A DNA stretch of 34,438 bases from Pelagibius sp. (GCA_028280305.1 JANQMC010000138.1:1-34438); one strand, 5' to 3'; shown: positions 15,421-25,419, counted from the stretch's first letter. Numbers and translations are program-made. The notes: a model not told the origin generated them from the letters alone.

Positions 15421-16194
15421 TTACTCCGCTGGTTTGGCGATGCCGCCGGCGGAAGACCGCGCAGCATGTCTTGACGCCGATGCGGAAGCATCGCGACGAC
15501 CTGACAGCGCTGTCTGGCGCCGCGACCGCACCACTTGGTAGCCCGGCCGCCAGAGATAACGCACAGGCACCGACAGCATGTGCACCAGCCGGGTGAAGGG
15601 GAACAGAATTACGATCAGCAGGCCGAGGAAGATATGGAACTTGAACAGGGCATGCACATTGGCCACTTCAAGCCAGGCGTTGAGCTGCAGGCCCATTACG
15701 CTTTGCGCCCAGGTCATGAACCGCACCATCTCGCCGCCGTCGAGATGTTTCATCGACAAGAAGATCGTGCCGAGGCCAACCGCGAGCTGCAGCCAGATCA
15801 AGGAGAGGATGCCGATATCGGCGAAGCTGGAGGTTTTGCGAATGCGCGGGTCGGAGAGGCGGCGGTGCAAAAGCATGCTGGCGCCGATCAGCGCGGCGAC
15901 CCCGGCGATGCCGCCGACGACGATGGCCATGAGCTGCTTGAAACCGTAACTAATGCCGATTGCATCGAGAACCCAGATCGGCGTGAAGAGACCGACAAGA
16001 TGGCCGAAGAACACGACGATGATGCCGACATGGAACAGGACTGAGCCCCACATCAGCTGTTTGCGACGCAACAACTGGCTCGACGAAGATTTCCAGGTAA
16101 AGGGATCGCGCTCGTATCGTGCGATGGAGCCGATGACCAGAACGGTCAGCGCGACGTAGGGCATGATGCCGAAGATGAAGAAATCGATACTCAT
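15421..16194 (-). CDS. narI: Respiratory nitrate reductase gamma subunit (cytochrome b)
   Basis: A 257-residue membrane di-haem cytochrome b that takes electrons from quinol and passes them to NarH. Five transmembrane helices are visible. The haem ligands align with those of E. coli NarI as His55 and His65 (WGSVLFHVGIIVVFFGHL) and His187 and His205 (KFHIFLGLL, RLVHMLSVP). The C-terminal tail after VRSRR is a disordered Ser/Ala-rich extension of about 30 residues. GGAGG precedes ATG 16194. Third from last gene of the operon. Confidence 0.97.
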   Translation of the reverse strand: MSIDFFIFGIMPYVALTVLVIGSIARYERDPFTWKSSSSQLLRRKQLMWGSVLFHVGIIVVFFGHLVGLFTPIWVLDAIGISYGFKQLMAIVVGGIAGVAALIGASMLLHRRLSDPRIRKTSSFADIGILSLIWLQLAVGLGTIFLSMKHLDGGEMVRFMTWAQSVMGLQLNAWLEVANVHALFKFHIFLGLLIVILFPFTRLVHMLSVPVRYLWRPGYQVVRSRRQTALSGRRDASASASRHAARSSAGGIAKPAE

Positions 16195-16208
16195 GTCTCA
16201 GTCCTCCG

Positions 16209-16919
16209 TCACTCGGCCGCGTTGTGTTGGGCCGAATTGGGGGTGATGGGTTCGTCCATGCGCGAAAGCATCTCGTGCACCTGCGGGCAGCCGGCGTTCG
16301 GGTCGGGGCCGAAGGTGACCTGGCTTTCTTCCCAGACCGCATCAAGCGCGGCGAGGTCGGCGGGGTCGTCTTCGGGTTGCTCCAAAAGCTCGGCCACGGC
16401 CTCGCTGTCGGCGGATGCGCCGGAAAGCTGCAACAGGGCGGCGAACACGGCACTGTAGGGACTTTCGCGCCGGACCAGCCGGGCGTTCAGCGCCTCGAAG
16501 ATGTGCGCCGCATTCGCCAGGGTTTCCTGCACCTCGGATGCGGGCCGTGTGGACAGGAATTCCAGAAGCACCGGCAGGTGATCGGGCAGTTCCGAGGTCG
16601 CCGGCTCGAAACCGGCGGCGCGGTAGCTTTCCACCAGGCTGACCATGGCGCCGCCCCGGTCGCGGCTTTCGCCGTGAACATGCTCGAAGAGATTGAGCGA
16701 CAGGCTGCGCGACCGGTCGAAAAGAAGAACGAACTGTTCCTCAAGATCGTAGATGTCGCGTCGGGCCAGATCCTCGACCAAAGGTCGCAGTGCCCGGCGG
16801 GCTGCGGCGGTGAGCCGGGTGTCGGCGGCGAGAACGCCACCGATTTCCGGCATGGCTGCCTGCAGGTCCCGCGTCGGATAGCTGAGGATCAACGAGAGGG
16901 CTTTTACCGTGCGGTCCAT
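16209..16919 (-). CDS. narJ: Nitrate reductase assembly chaperone
   Basis: A 236-residue TorD-family chaperone that binds apo-NarG and is needed for molybdenum-cofactor insertion; it is not part of the final enzyme. Seen are the typical MDRTVKALSLILSYPTRDLQ start, DLEEQFVLLFDRSRSLSLNLFEHVHGESRDRG, and the LPDHLPVLLEFLS segment. The start is ATG 16919, overlapping the narH stop as TGATG; a GTG one codon earlier is possible. The acidic C-terminal tail is variable in the family. Confidence 0.96.
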   Translation of the reverse strand: MDRTVKALSLILSYPTRDLQAAMPEIGGVLAADTRLTAAARRALRPLVEDLARRDIYDLEEQFVLLFDRSRSLSLNLFEHVHGESRDRGGAMVSLVESYRAAGFEPATSELPDHLPVLLEFLSTRPASEVQETLANAAHIFEALNARLVRRESPYSAVFAALLQLSGASADSEAVAELLEQPEDDPADLAALDAVWEESQVTFGPDPNAGCPQVHEMLSRMDEPITPNSAQHNAAE

Positions 16920-18442
16920 CACGCCACCTCCTTCGGCATCTTGAGCGAGCGTTTCTTACCGCCGAAGAGATTGCCCTTACTGATCCCGCCCGAGCAGCCA
17001 TTGGAGTCGGTGAAGCCGCAACCACCGCGCAGGTCGTAGGCGTCCTCGACCTCCTCTCGGTGCGTGGTGGGGATCACGAAGCGGTCCTCGTAATCGGCGA
17101 TTGCCATGATCTTGTACATGTCCTCGATGATCCGGCCGCTCAGTCCGACGCGCGATGCGATGCCTTCGTCAATCACGCCATCGACAGTCTTCGAGCGCAT
17201 GTAGGAACGCATGGCGAGCATGCGCTCAAGCGCCTGCACCACCGGTTCCTCGTCGCCCGCCGTCAGCATGTTGGCGAGATACTTCACCGGTATGCGCAGG
17301 CTGCGCACGTCGGGCATTGCGCCGTCCATGCCGATCGAGCCCGCTTGCGCGGCGTTCTGGATGGGGCTGAGCGGCGGGATGTACCAGACCATCGGCAATG
17401 TCCGGTACTCTGGATGGAGGGGGAAGGCCACCTTCCATTCCATCGCCATTTTCCAGATCGGGCTTTCCTGCGCCGCCTTGATCCAGTCTTCCGGGATACC
17501 GTCGGCCTTTGCGGCTTCGACCACCGCGGGGTCATTCGGATCAAGGAAGACGTCCAACTGCGCATCATAGAGGTCTGTCGTCTTTTCGGCGTTTGCCGCA
17601 GCCTCGATCTTATCGGCGTCGTAGAGCATCACGCCCAGATAGCGGATGCGGCCGACACAGGTTTCTGAGCAGACCGTCGGGTTGCCGGACTCGATCCGCG
17701 GATAGCACAGCGTGCATTTCTCGGATTTGCCTGTCGACCAGTTGTAGTAGACCTTCTTGTAGGGGCAGCCACTGACACACATGCGCCAGCCACGGCATTT
17801 CTCCTGGTCGATCAGGACGATGCCGTCCTCTTCGCGCTTATAGATCGCGCCGGAGGGACAGGACGCGGCGCAGGCCGGGTTCAGGCAGTGTTCGCAAAGC
17901 CGGGGGAGATACATCATGAATGTATTCTCGTATTCCCCGTAGATCTCTTTCTGAACGCCGTCGAAGTTGTAGTCCTGGCTGCGTTTGGAGAACTCGCCAC
18001 CCAGGATCTCTTCCCAGTTCGGACCTTTTTCGATCTTCTCGATGCGTTCCCCGGTGATCTTGGAGCGCGGCCGCGCTGTGGGGAAGGCGGCCATCTCCGG
18101 CGCTGACTTCAGATGATCGTAGTCGAAATCGAAGGGCTCGTAGTAGTCGTCGATCTCGGGAAGGTCGGGGTTGGCGAAGATGTTCGCCAGGATCCGCCAT
18201 TTTGCGCCCTGCTTGGGCTGCAGCTTACCGGACTTCGTGCGCTCCCAGCCGCCGTTCCAACGCGCCTGATTCTCCCAGTCGGTTGGGTAGCCGGTACCGG
18301 GTTTGGTCTCGACGTTGTTGAACCAGGCGTATTCGACGCCGTCACGGCTCGTCCAGACATTCTTGCAGGTGACCGAGCAGGTGTGGCACCCGATGCATTT
18401 GTCGAGGTTCAGCACCATGCCGACTTGTGCACGTACTCTCAT
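16919..18442 (-). CDS. narH: Respiratory nitrate reductase beta subunit (iron-sulfur protein)
   Basis: A 507-residue electron-transfer subunit linking NarI to NarG. Four cysteine groups for three [4Fe-4S] and one [3Fe-4S] cluster are visible: CIGCHTCSVTCKNVW near the N-terminus, CEHCLNPACAASCPSGAIY, CRGWRMCVSGCPYKK (the Trp in place of Cys is the hallmark of the [3Fe-4S] site), and CTLCYPRIESGNPTVCSETC. ATG 18442 overlaps the narG stop as ATGA; the longer in-frame reading lies inside narG. No signal peptide, so it faces the cytoplasm. Confidence 0.98.
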   Translation of the reverse strand: MRVRAQVGMVLNLDKCIGCHTCSVTCKNVWTSRDGVEYAWFNNVETKPGTGYPTDWENQARWNGGWERTKSGKLQPKQGAKWRILANIFANPDLPEIDDYYEPFDFDYDHLKSAPEMAAFPTARPRSKITGERIEKIEKGPNWEEILGGEFSKRSQDYNFDGVQKEIYGEYENTFMMYLPRLCEHCLNPACAASCPSGAIYKREEDGIVLIDQEKCRGWRMCVSGCPYKKVYYNWSTGKSEKCTLCYPRIESGNPTVCSETCVGRIRYLGVMLYDADKIEAAANAEKTTDLYDAQLDVFLDPNDPAVVEAAKADGIPEDWIKAAQESPIWKMAMEWKVAFPLHPEYRTLPMVWYIPPLSPIQNAAQAGSIGMDGAMPDVRSLRIPVKYLANMLTAGDEEPVVQALERMLAMRSYMRSKTVDGVIDEGIASRVGLSGRIIEDMYKIMAIADYEDRFVIPTTHREEVEDAYDLRGGCGFTDSNGCSGGISKGNLFGGKKRSLKMPKEVA

Positions 18443-21400
18443 TTCGCGGTCTCCTTCTGGCTGGCGGGCTGATCGAGCCAATCGACCTTGCGCATCTTTC
18501 TGACAACGACGAACTCGTCCCGGTTCGATCCCACGGTGCCGTAGTAGTTGAAGCCGTAGCTCTGTTGAGCGTAGCCGCCGACCATGTGGGTGGGTTTGAG
18601 GGTCGCACGCGTCACCGAGTTGTGGATGCCGCCCCTGAGGCCGGTTTTCTCAGACCCCGGCGTGTTTACGATCTTCTCCTGGGCGTGATACATGAAGATG
18701 GTGCCGTCCCTCATACGCTGGGAAACGACGACGCGGGCGGTGAGGGCGCCGTTCACGTTGTAGGCCTCGACCCAGTCGTTGTCCTCGATCCCGGCGCGCT
18801 TGGCGTCGGATTCGGAGATCCAGACCACCGGTCCGCCCCTGTTCAGCGTGAGCATCAGCAGGTTGTCCGAATAGGTCGAATGGATGCCCCATTTCTGGTG
18901 CGGCGTGATGAAATTCAGAACCAGGTGCGGCGTGCCGTCACGGGCATCCTCATTCAATGCCTTGGTGATGGTCTTGAGATCCACCGGCGGGCGGTAGGAC
19001 ATGAAGCCCTCGCCGAAAGCGCGCATCCAGAGGTGATCCTGGTAGAGCTGCTGACGGCCCGTCAGCGTGCGCCAGGGAATCAGTTCGTGAACGTTGGTGT
19101 AGCCGGCGTTGTAGCAGACCTTCTCGCTCTCGAGGCCCGACCAGGTGGGCGAGGAGATGATCTTGCGCGGTTGGGCGGCAATGTCGTGGAAGCGGATCTT
19201 CTCGTCTTCCTTGGGCTCGGCCAGATGGGTGTGCCCGCGGCCCGTGGCCTTGCCCAATGCATCCCAGGCTTTGACCGCGACCTCGCCGTTGGTCTCTGGC
19301 GCCAACATCAGGATGACTTCAGTGGCGTCGACATCGGTCACGATCTTCGGGCAGCCCTTGGCGGGGCCGTCCTGCCACTCGCCATTAAGTTCGCGCAGGT
19401 GCTGGACCTCTTTCTTGGTATCCCAGGCGATGCCTTTGCCACCGTTGCCGATCTTGTCCATAAGGGGGCCAAGGGCGACAAAACGGTCGTGGATTGCGGT
19501 GTAGTCGCGCTCCACCGCGACATAGGCGGGCGCCGTCTTGCCGGGAATCAGGTCGCATTCGCCCTTCTTCCAATCCCGCACCTGATCCTGGGCAATCTCG
19601 CCCGGGGTGTCATGCAGGATGGGCAGCGCGACGATGTCGGTCTCCTGTCCCAGGATTTCAGGCGCCAGCTCCTGGAACTTCTTGGCGATCGCCTTGAAGA
19701 TCTCCCAGTCCGACTTCGATTCGTAGGCTGGGTCCACGGCGGCCTGCAGCGGGTGGATGAAGGGGTGCATGTCGCTGGTGTTGAGATCGTTTTTCTCGTA
19801 CCAGCTCGCTGTCGGCAGCACGATGTCGGAATAGACCGCCGTCGTGCTCATCCGGAAGTCGATGCAGACGAGCAGGTCGAGCTTGCCGCGCGGCGCCTCG
19901 TCATGCCACTTCGCCTCCTTCGGCAGCTGCTGCCCCTCTTCGCCCAGGTCGTTGCCCAGGACCCCGTGATCGGTGCCCAGGAGGTGCTTGAGGAAATACT
20001 CGTGTCCCTTGCCGGAGGAACCCAGCAGGTTGGACCGCCAGACGAAGAGATTGCGGGGCCAGTTCTCTGGCGCATCGGGGTCCTCGCAGGACATTTCCAG
20101 GGCGCCTGATTTGAGCTGCTCGGCCACGTAGGCGGGAATCTCCTTGCCCGCCGCCTTGGCCGCCTTGGCGACCTCCAGGGGGTTGGTTTTCAGTTGCGGT
20201 GCGGAGGGCAGCCAGCCCATCCGTTCGGCGCGGATGTTGTAGTCGATCAGCGAGGCATCCCAGTCGCCATCGGGCGCGGTGGGGCTGATGATTTCGTTCG
20301 CCGTCAGTGTTTCGTAGCGCCACTGATTGCTGTGCGCATACCAGGCCGAGGTGGAATTCATGTGCCTCGGCGGACGGCCCCAGTCGAGCGCGAAGGCGAG
20401 GGGCGCCCAGCCGGTCTGCGGGCGCAGCTTTTCCTGCCCCACATAGTGCGCCCAGCCGCCACCCGACTGACCCACGCAGCCGCACATCACCAGCATGTTG
20501 ATGACGCCGCGGTAGTTCATGTCCATGTGGTACCAGTGGTTCATCGCCGCGCCAATGATCACCATGGACTTGCCGCTTGTTTTCTCGGCGTTCGACGCAA
20601 ACTCGCGCGCTACATGGATGATCTTCTCGGCATCGACCCCGGTGATCTTCTCGGCCCAGGCCGGCGTGCCTGGAACGTCGGACATAAAGTCGTCCGTCAC
20701 CCAGTCGCCGCCGAGGCCGCGGTCGAGGCCGTAGTTGGCGCAGAAAAGGTCGAACACCGTTGCGACCAGTACATCGCCTTGTGCGGTTTTCACACGGCGG
20801 GCGGGGATGTTGCGGGTCAGCACCTCCGGGTGATTGGCGTCGGTGGCGAATTCGGCCGTGGCTGCGCCGCCAAAGTATGGGAAATCGACCCCCACGACTT
20901 CGTCGTGATCGCCGCCATCGGCCAGCGTCATCTTCAGGCGTACCTCCGCCAGGCCGGCGCGCTCCTCAAGGTTCCATTCGCCCTGTTCGCCCCAGCGATA
21001 GCCGACCGAACCGTTCGGCGCGACCAGATGGTTGCTGGCCTCGTCAATGGCGATGGTCTTCCATTCCGGATTGTTCGTTTCGCCGAGTTTGCCGTCGAGG
21101 CTGTCGGCGCGCAGGAACCGGCCCGGTATGAGCTTGCCGTCCTTTTTCTCCAGCTGGACCAGCATCGGCATGTCGGAGTACTTGCGGCAGTAGTCCGCAA
21201 AGTAGGCGGTCTGCCGGTCGAGGTGGAATTCACGCAGGATGACGTGGCCAAAGGCCATGGCCAGCGCAGCGTCGGTGCCCTGTTTGACGTTGAGCCAGAC
21301 ATCGCCGAACTTGGCGGCCTCGGAATAGTCCGGGCAGATGACGGCGGACTTGGTGCCGCGATAGCGTGCCTCGGTGTAGAAATGCGCATCCGGCGTGCGC

Positions 21401-22179
21401 GTCTGCGGTACGTTCGAACCCCAAACCAGAAGGTAGCCGGCGTTATACCAGTCGGCCGATTCCGGCACGTCGGTCTGCTCGCCCCAGGTCATCGGGCTGG
21501 CCGGCGGCAGGTCGCAGTACCAGTCGTAGAAGCTCATGCAGGTGCCGCCGAGGAGGCTGAGATAGCGGCTGCCGGCGGCATAACTGACCATCGACATGGC
21601 CGGGATCGGCGAGAAGCCGAAGATCCGGTCGGGGCCGTAGGTCTTGGCCGTATAGGCATTGGCGATCGCGATGATCTCGGTCGCCTCGTCCCAGCTGGCG
21701 CGGATGAATCCGCCCTTGCCGCGGGTTTCGACGTAGGAGGCCCGCAGGATCGGGTCCTGCTGCAGCGCCGTCCAGGCTTCGACCGGGCTCATCGTCTCGC
21801 GCATCCGGCGCCACAGCTTCAGAAGCTTGCCGCGGACCAGCGGGTTCTTCACCCGGTTGGCGGAGTAGAGATACCAGCTGTAAGACGCCCCCCGCGCGCA
21901 ACCGCGCGGCTCGTGGTTCGGCAGATCGTGGCGGGTGCGGGGATAGTCGGTCTGCTGGGTTTCCCAGGTGACGATCCCGGACTTCACGTAGATCTTCCAG
22001 GAACAAGACCCGGTGCAGTTCACGCCGTGGGTCGACCGCACGATCTTGTCGTGGCGCCAGCGGTTTCTGTAGGTATCTTCCCAGGCGCGGTCTTCGCGTG
22101 TGACCTGGCCGTGCCCGTCCGAGAACTGTTCCAGTTCCTTGGACTGGAGGAAGTTCAATCTGTCGAGCAGATGGCTCAT
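18439..22179 (-). CDS. narG: Respiratory nitrate reductase alpha subunit (molybdenum catalytic subunit)
   Basis: A 1246-residue cytoplasmic subunit reducing nitrate to nitrite, with bis-MGD molybdenum and an [4Fe-4S] cluster. Cluster ligands His51, Cys55, Cys59 and Cys94 (HGVNCTGSC and PRGCARG) match the E. coli set offset by one. Asp223 in SFYDWYCDLPPASP corresponds to the molybdenum ligand Asp222 of E. coli. The N-terminal vestigial RR-like segment (YRNRWRHDK) does not form a Tat signal, as in all membrane-bound Nar enzymes. Length fits the family. GAGGAG lies upstream of ATG 22179. The gene follows narK2 after 64 nt containing a strong hairpin. Confidence 0.99.
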   Translation of the reverse strand: MSHLLDRLNFLQSKELEQFSDGHGQVTREDRAWEDTYRNRWRHDKIVRSTHGVNCTGSCSWKIYVKSGIVTWETQQTDYPRTRHDLPNHEPRGCARGASYSWYLYSANRVKNPLVRGKLLKLWRRMRETMSPVEAWTALQQDPILRASYVETRGKGGFIRASWDEATEIIAIANAYTAKTYGPDRIFGFSPIPAMSMVSYAAGSRYLSLLGGTCMSFYDWYCDLPPASPMTWGEQTDVPESADWYNAGYLLVWGSNVPQTRTPDAHFYTEARYRGTKSAVICPDYSEAAKFGDVWLNVKQGTDAALAMAFGHVILREFHLDRQTAYFADYCRKYSDMPMLVQLEKKDGKLIPGRFLRADSLDGKLGETNNPEWKTIAIDEASNHLVAPNGSVGYRWGEQGEWNLEERAGLAEVRLKMTLADGGDHDEVVGVDFPYFGGAATAEFATDANHPEVLTRNIPARRVKTAQGDVLVATVFDLFCANYGLDRGLGGDWVTDDFMSDVPGTPAWAEKITGVDAEKIIHVAREFASNAEKTSGKSMVIIGAAMNHWYHMDMNYRGVINMLVMCGCVGQSGGGWAHYVGQEKLRPQTGWAPLAFALDWGRPPRHMNSTSAWYAHSNQWRYETLTANEIISPTAPDGDWDASLIDYNIRAERMGWLPSAPQLKTNPLEVAKAAKAAGKEIPAYVAEQLKSGALEMSCEDPDAPENWPRNLFVWRSNLLGSSGKGHEYFLKHLLGTDHGVLGNDLGEEGQQLPKEAKWHDEAPRGKLDLLVCIDFRMSTTAVYSDIVLPTASWYEKNDLNTSDMHPFIHPLQAAVDPAYESKSDWEIFKAIAKKFQELAPEILGQETDIVALPILHDTPGEIAQDQVRDWKKGECDLIPGKTAPAYVAVERDYTAIHDRFVALGPLMDKIGNGGKGIAWDTKKEVQHLRELNGEWQDGPAKGCPKIVTDVDATEVILMLAPETNGEVAVKAWDALGKATGRGHTHLAEPKEDEKIRFHDIAAQPRKIISSPTWSGLESEKVCYNAGYTNVHELIPWRTLTGRQQLYQDHLWMRAFGEGFMSYRPPVDLKTITKALNEDARDGTPHLVLNFITPHQKWGIHSTYSDNLLMLTLNRGGPVVWISESDAKRAGIEDNDWVEAYNVNGALTARVVVSQRMRDGTIFMYHAQEKIVNTPGSEKTGLRGGIHNSVTRATLKPTHMVGGYAQQSYGFNYYGTVGSNRDEFVVVRKMRKVDWLDQPASQKETAK

Positions 22180-22202
22180 ATCTCTGTCTCCTCAGCGTGG
22201 GG

Positions 22203-22230
22203 CCTGCGCCGGCATCTGAGCCGGCGCAGG
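22203..22230 (-). promoter_or_regulatory. Strong intercistronic hairpin between narK2 and narG
   Basis: CCTGCGCCGGC (22203-22213) pairs perfectly over 11 bp with GCCGGCGCAGG (22220-22230) around a 6-nt loop. There is no T-run, so it probably stabilises or processes the message between transporter and enzyme genes rather than terminating. Confidence 0.65.
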
Positions 22231-22243
22231 GATAGTCAAAGCT

Positions 22244-23638
22244 TCAGCAGGAAACCGGCGCGTTCTTGCGGCTGTAGAAGAACCACGTGATCCCAACGCA
22301 GAGCACGTAGAAGCCGAGGAAGGCCCAAAGCGCGCCGTGCGGGGCGCCGGTCATGTCGATGGAAGTGCCGTAGGCCTTTGGAATGAAGAAGGCACCGTAG
22401 GCGGCGATGGCGCTGGTGAAGGCGATGATTGCAGCGCTTTCACGCTCCGCCGTCTTCTGGTTCACCGCCGGGTCTCCGGCCGGGATCAGGCGCGCGATTT
22501 CCTTCTTCATGATCGACGGGATCATCTGGAAGGTCGAGGCATTGCCCACGCCGGTCAGGAAGAACAGCGCCATGAAGCAGGCGAAGAAGCCCCAGAAGTG
22601 ACCCGCCGTACCATTCTGCGGCAGGAACTGAAGCACGCCCCAAACGGCGACGATCATGCCCAGGAAGACCCAGAAGGTCACCCGTCCGCCGCCGAACTTG
22701 TCCGACACCCATCCTGTCGCCGCACGGCTGAGCGCGCCGACGAGCGGGCCGAGGAAGGCATAGGACAGCACATTCACCTCCGGGAATTGCGTCTTCATCA
22801 GCAGCGGGAAGCCGGCGGAGTAGCCGATGAAGGAACCGAAGGTGCCGGTGTAGAGGATACACATGATCCAGTTGTGCTTGCGCTTGAGGATCGTCAGCTG
22901 ATCGCCGAGCGATGCCTTGGCATCGGCGATGTCGTTCATCCCGAACCAGGCCGCAACAGCTGAGATGGCAAGGAACGGCACCCAGATGAAGCCGGCATTC
23001 TGGATCCAGAGCTGACTGCCGTCGGACAGCGTCTGGGCTTCACCCCCGATGGCACCGAAGACACCGGCCGTGATCACCATCGGTACGACGAACTGCATCA
23101 CCGAGACGCCGAGATTGCCGAGGCCTGCGTTCAGCGCCAAGGCATGGCCCTTGGTCTTCTTGGGATAGAAGTAAGCGATGTTGGCCATGGAAGAGGCGAA
23201 GTTACCGCCACCGAAGCCGCACATGAGCGCCAGGGCGACGAACAGAATGTAGGGCGTATCCGGGTTCTGTACGGAAAAGCCGATTCCCAGTGCCGGCAAC
23301 AGCAGAGAGGCGGTGGAAAGTGCCGTCCACCGTCGGCCGCCGAAGATCGGAATCATGAAAGTGTAGAAGATTCTGAGCGTCGCGCCGGAGAGGCCGGGCA
23401 GGGCGGCCAGCCAGAAAAGCTGGCCGGTTGTGTAGTCGAAGCCGATTGCCGGAAGCCGCGCCACGACCACCGACCACACCATCCAGACCGAAAAGGCCAG
23501 TAGAAGGTTGGGGATCGAAATCCAGAGATTGCGCGTGGCGATGGCGCGGCCCTGTGCGCTCCAGAACTCCGGGTCTTCGGGCCGCCAGTCGGTCAGGACG
23601 CGACCTTGTGGCGTATTGCGGTGGTCTGTTGTCGCCAT
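22244..23638 (-). CDS. narK: NarK2-type nitrate/nitrite transporter (MFS)
   Basis: A 464-residue major-facilitator protein with 12 predicted membrane helices. The N-terminus (FWSAQGRAIATRNLWISIPN) and the nitrate-signature segments (FGGGNFASSMANIAYFYPKK and ALNAGLGNLGVSVMQF) place it in the NarK2 type, usually a nitrate/nitrite antiporter that exports the nitrite made by NarG. It directly precedes narG. GGGAGG lies about 10 nt before the ATG. In Paracoccus the NarK1 and NarK2 types are fused in one protein; here they are two genes. Confidence 0.94.
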   Translation of the reverse strand: MATTDHRNTPQGRVLTDWRPEDPEFWSAQGRAIATRNLWISIPNLLLAFSVWMVWSVVVARLPAIGFDYTTGQLFWLAALPGLSGATLRIFYTFMIPIFGGRRWTALSTASLLLPALGIGFSVQNPDTPYILFVALALMCGFGGGNFASSMANIAYFYPKKTKGHALALNAGLGNLGVSVMQFVVPMVITAGVFGAIGGEAQTLSDGSQLWIQNAGFIWVPFLAISAVAAWFGMNDIADAKASLGDQLTILKRKHNWIMCILYTGTFGSFIGYSAGFPLLMKTQFPEVNVLSYAFLGPLVGALSRAATGWVSDKFGGGRVTFWVFLGMIVAVWGVLQFLPQNGTAGHFWGFFACFMALFFLTGVGNASTFQMIPSIMKKEIARLIPAGDPAVNQKTAERESAAIIAFTSAIAAYGAFFIPKAYGTSIDMTGAPHGALWAFLGFYVLCVGITWFFYSRKNAPVSC

Positions 23639-23678
23639 GGGTTGGTTCCTCCCGATTTGGCGTAGGGTTAAGTCGGGC

Positions 23679-23695
23679 GGCCCGCGTGGCGGGCC
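23679..23695 (-). promoter_or_regulatory. Short hairpin between the two narK genes
   Basis: GGCCCGC (23679-23685) pairs with GCGGGCC (23689-23695) across a 3-nt loop, with no T-run. It is probably a message-stability element. Confidence 0.4.
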
Positions 23696-23704
23696 TGCGG
23701 CATA

Positions 23705-25357
23705 TCATTCGGCCGGTGCTGATTTCGCAGAGCCGTTACCAAGGCGCGCGAGCGCCGTTCGTAAGTCGTCAAGATCCTTGAACCGCGCGGTTACGGTCAG
23801 GCCGGTTCCCTTGTCTGCCAAGGCGACTTTTTCACTGCCCGCGAAGATCACGGCCAGGTCCGCCTCGGTCTCACGGCGCAGACGGGCCTCGTCGGCGATC
23901 GCTTCGTCGACGGACGAAATCACGTATTCATCACCGAATCCGCCTTGCGGTTCGCGCAGCCAGATGAAGCAGACAGCCCAGCTGATGAACGCGCCTGTCG
24001 CGATGATGAAGAAGAACTGCGACGGTGTGACGTACATGAAGATGAAAAGGTAGAAGACCGCGCCGACGTTGCCGTAGGCACCCGCCATGCCGGCGATCTG
24101 GCCGGTCACGCGCCGTTTGATCGAGGGAATGATCCCGAAGGTCGCGCCCTCCGCGCCCTGCACGAAGAACGAGCAGGCGATGGTGATCGCGATGGCGACG
24201 ATCAGCGGCCAGGTCGAGTTCAGAAGCCCCATGAGCACGAAGCCAGCGCCGATGCCGAACATATAAGACAGCATCACGAAGCGGCGGTTGCCGAAGCGGT
24301 CTGAAACAAGCCCGCCCATCGGCCGTGCAAAGAGGTTCACGAAGGCAAAGGACGACGCGATGATGCCTGCCGTGACCGGCGTGAGACCCCAGGTTTCCTG
24401 GAAGAACAGAGGCAGCATCGACACCACCGCAAGTTCGGCGCCGAAGTTGGCGAAGTAGGTGGTGTTAAGGGCCGCGACGGACGAGAAGGGATAGCGGTCA
24501 TCCTTGGGTACGCCCTTCTTCAACACCGGCAGGTTGACACGCAAGACCTGCCAGACCTGGTAGATCACGACGACCACGATCGCCGTGTAGCAGATCGACG
24601 CCGTCATCGTATCGATGTAGCCGATGCCCTGGATCCGCCAGACGAGGATCGAGAGGATACCGATCAGAGGGATGGTGAAGAGGACCAGCAGGCCCAGGTC
24701 GCGATAGGTGGAAACCTCCAGTGCGGTTGCCTGGCGCGGCTTCTTATGGGTGTCCTTCGTGGGCCCGTCGGTGATCGCGAACCAATAGAAGACACCGTAG
24801 ATCGCCATGATCGCGCCCGAAGTGGCGATCGCGTAGCGCCAGCCGTCGTCGCCGCCGTAAATCGTCAGAGCCACGGTGGGGATGGTCAAAGCCGCTGCGG
24901 CGGAGCCGAAGTTGCCCCAACCTGCATAGAAACCCTCGGCGAAGCCGATGTCGCGCGGCCTGAACCAGAGCGCGGTCATGTGGATGCCGACGACGAAGGA
25001 AGCGCCGACCGACGACATCACCAGACGCGAAATGAAGAGCTGCTCGCGGGTATCGCCGAAAGCGAAGACGAAGGTCGGGATGGCCATCGTAACCATCAGG
25101 ACCGAGAAAACCCGCCGCGGTCCCCACTTGTCGAGCGCCATGCCGACGAGGATTCGGGCGGGAATGGTGAGGGCCACGTTGGCAATGGCGAAGAGACGCA
25201 AGTCGTCCTTGGTCAGCCAGTCGACCGAATTCAGGATCGACGATGCCAGCGGCGCCATATTGAACCAGACATAGAAGGTAATGAAGAAGGCGATCCAAGT
25301 CAGGTGGAGCGCCCGGATTTCACGGTTCTTGAACCGGAAGACGTCAGAGACTTGCAT
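23705..25357 (-). CDS. narK: NarK1-type nitrate transporter (MFS)
   Basis: A 550-residue major-facilitator protein. The short N-terminus leading straight into LHLTWIAFFITFYVWFNMAP and the motif FYAGWGNFGSAAAAL are characteristic of the NarK1 type, thought to import nitrate with protons to start respiration. The second half has AGAYGNVGAVFYLF, the matching nitrate-signature. A hydrophilic C-terminal extension of about 90 residues beyond the last helix (Glu/Ala/Lys-rich) is longer than usual and has no domain I recognise. First transporter of the operon, 62 nt after the universal stress gene. Confidence 0.94.
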   Translation of the reverse strand: MQVSDVFRFKNREIRALHLTWIAFFITFYVWFNMAPLASSILNSVDWLTKDDLRLFAIANVALTIPARILVGMALDKWGPRRVFSVLMVTMAIPTFVFAFGDTREQLFISRLVMSSVGASFVVGIHMTALWFRPRDIGFAEGFYAGWGNFGSAAAALTIPTVALTIYGGDDGWRYAIATSGAIMAIYGVFYWFAITDGPTKDTHKKPRQATALEVSTYRDLGLLVLFTIPLIGILSILVWRIQGIGYIDTMTASICYTAIVVVVIYQVWQVLRVNLPVLKKGVPKDDRYPFSSVAALNTTYFANFGAELAVVSMLPLFFQETWGLTPVTAGIIASSFAFVNLFARPMGGLVSDRFGNRRFVMLSYMFGIGAGFVLMGLLNSTWPLIVAIAITIACSFFVQGAEGATFGIIPSIKRRVTGQIAGMAGAYGNVGAVFYLFIFMYVTPSQFFFIIATGAFISWAVCFIWLREPQGGFGDEYVISSVDEAIADEARLRRETEADLAVIFAGSEKVALADKGTGLTVTARFKDLDDLRTALARLGNGSAKSAPAE

Positions 25358-25419
25358 GGGTGGGCCTCGGTCAGGCTAGAGAATGTCGAAACGTTTTTTC
25401 TGGAGGCAAGGCGCCGGGA

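Noticed and set aside
20194..22290. 698-codon open frame antisense to narG
   Set aside because: It is a shadow of the high-GC narG codons; no domain, and narG is certain. The same applies to the 560-codon frame at 18427-20109.
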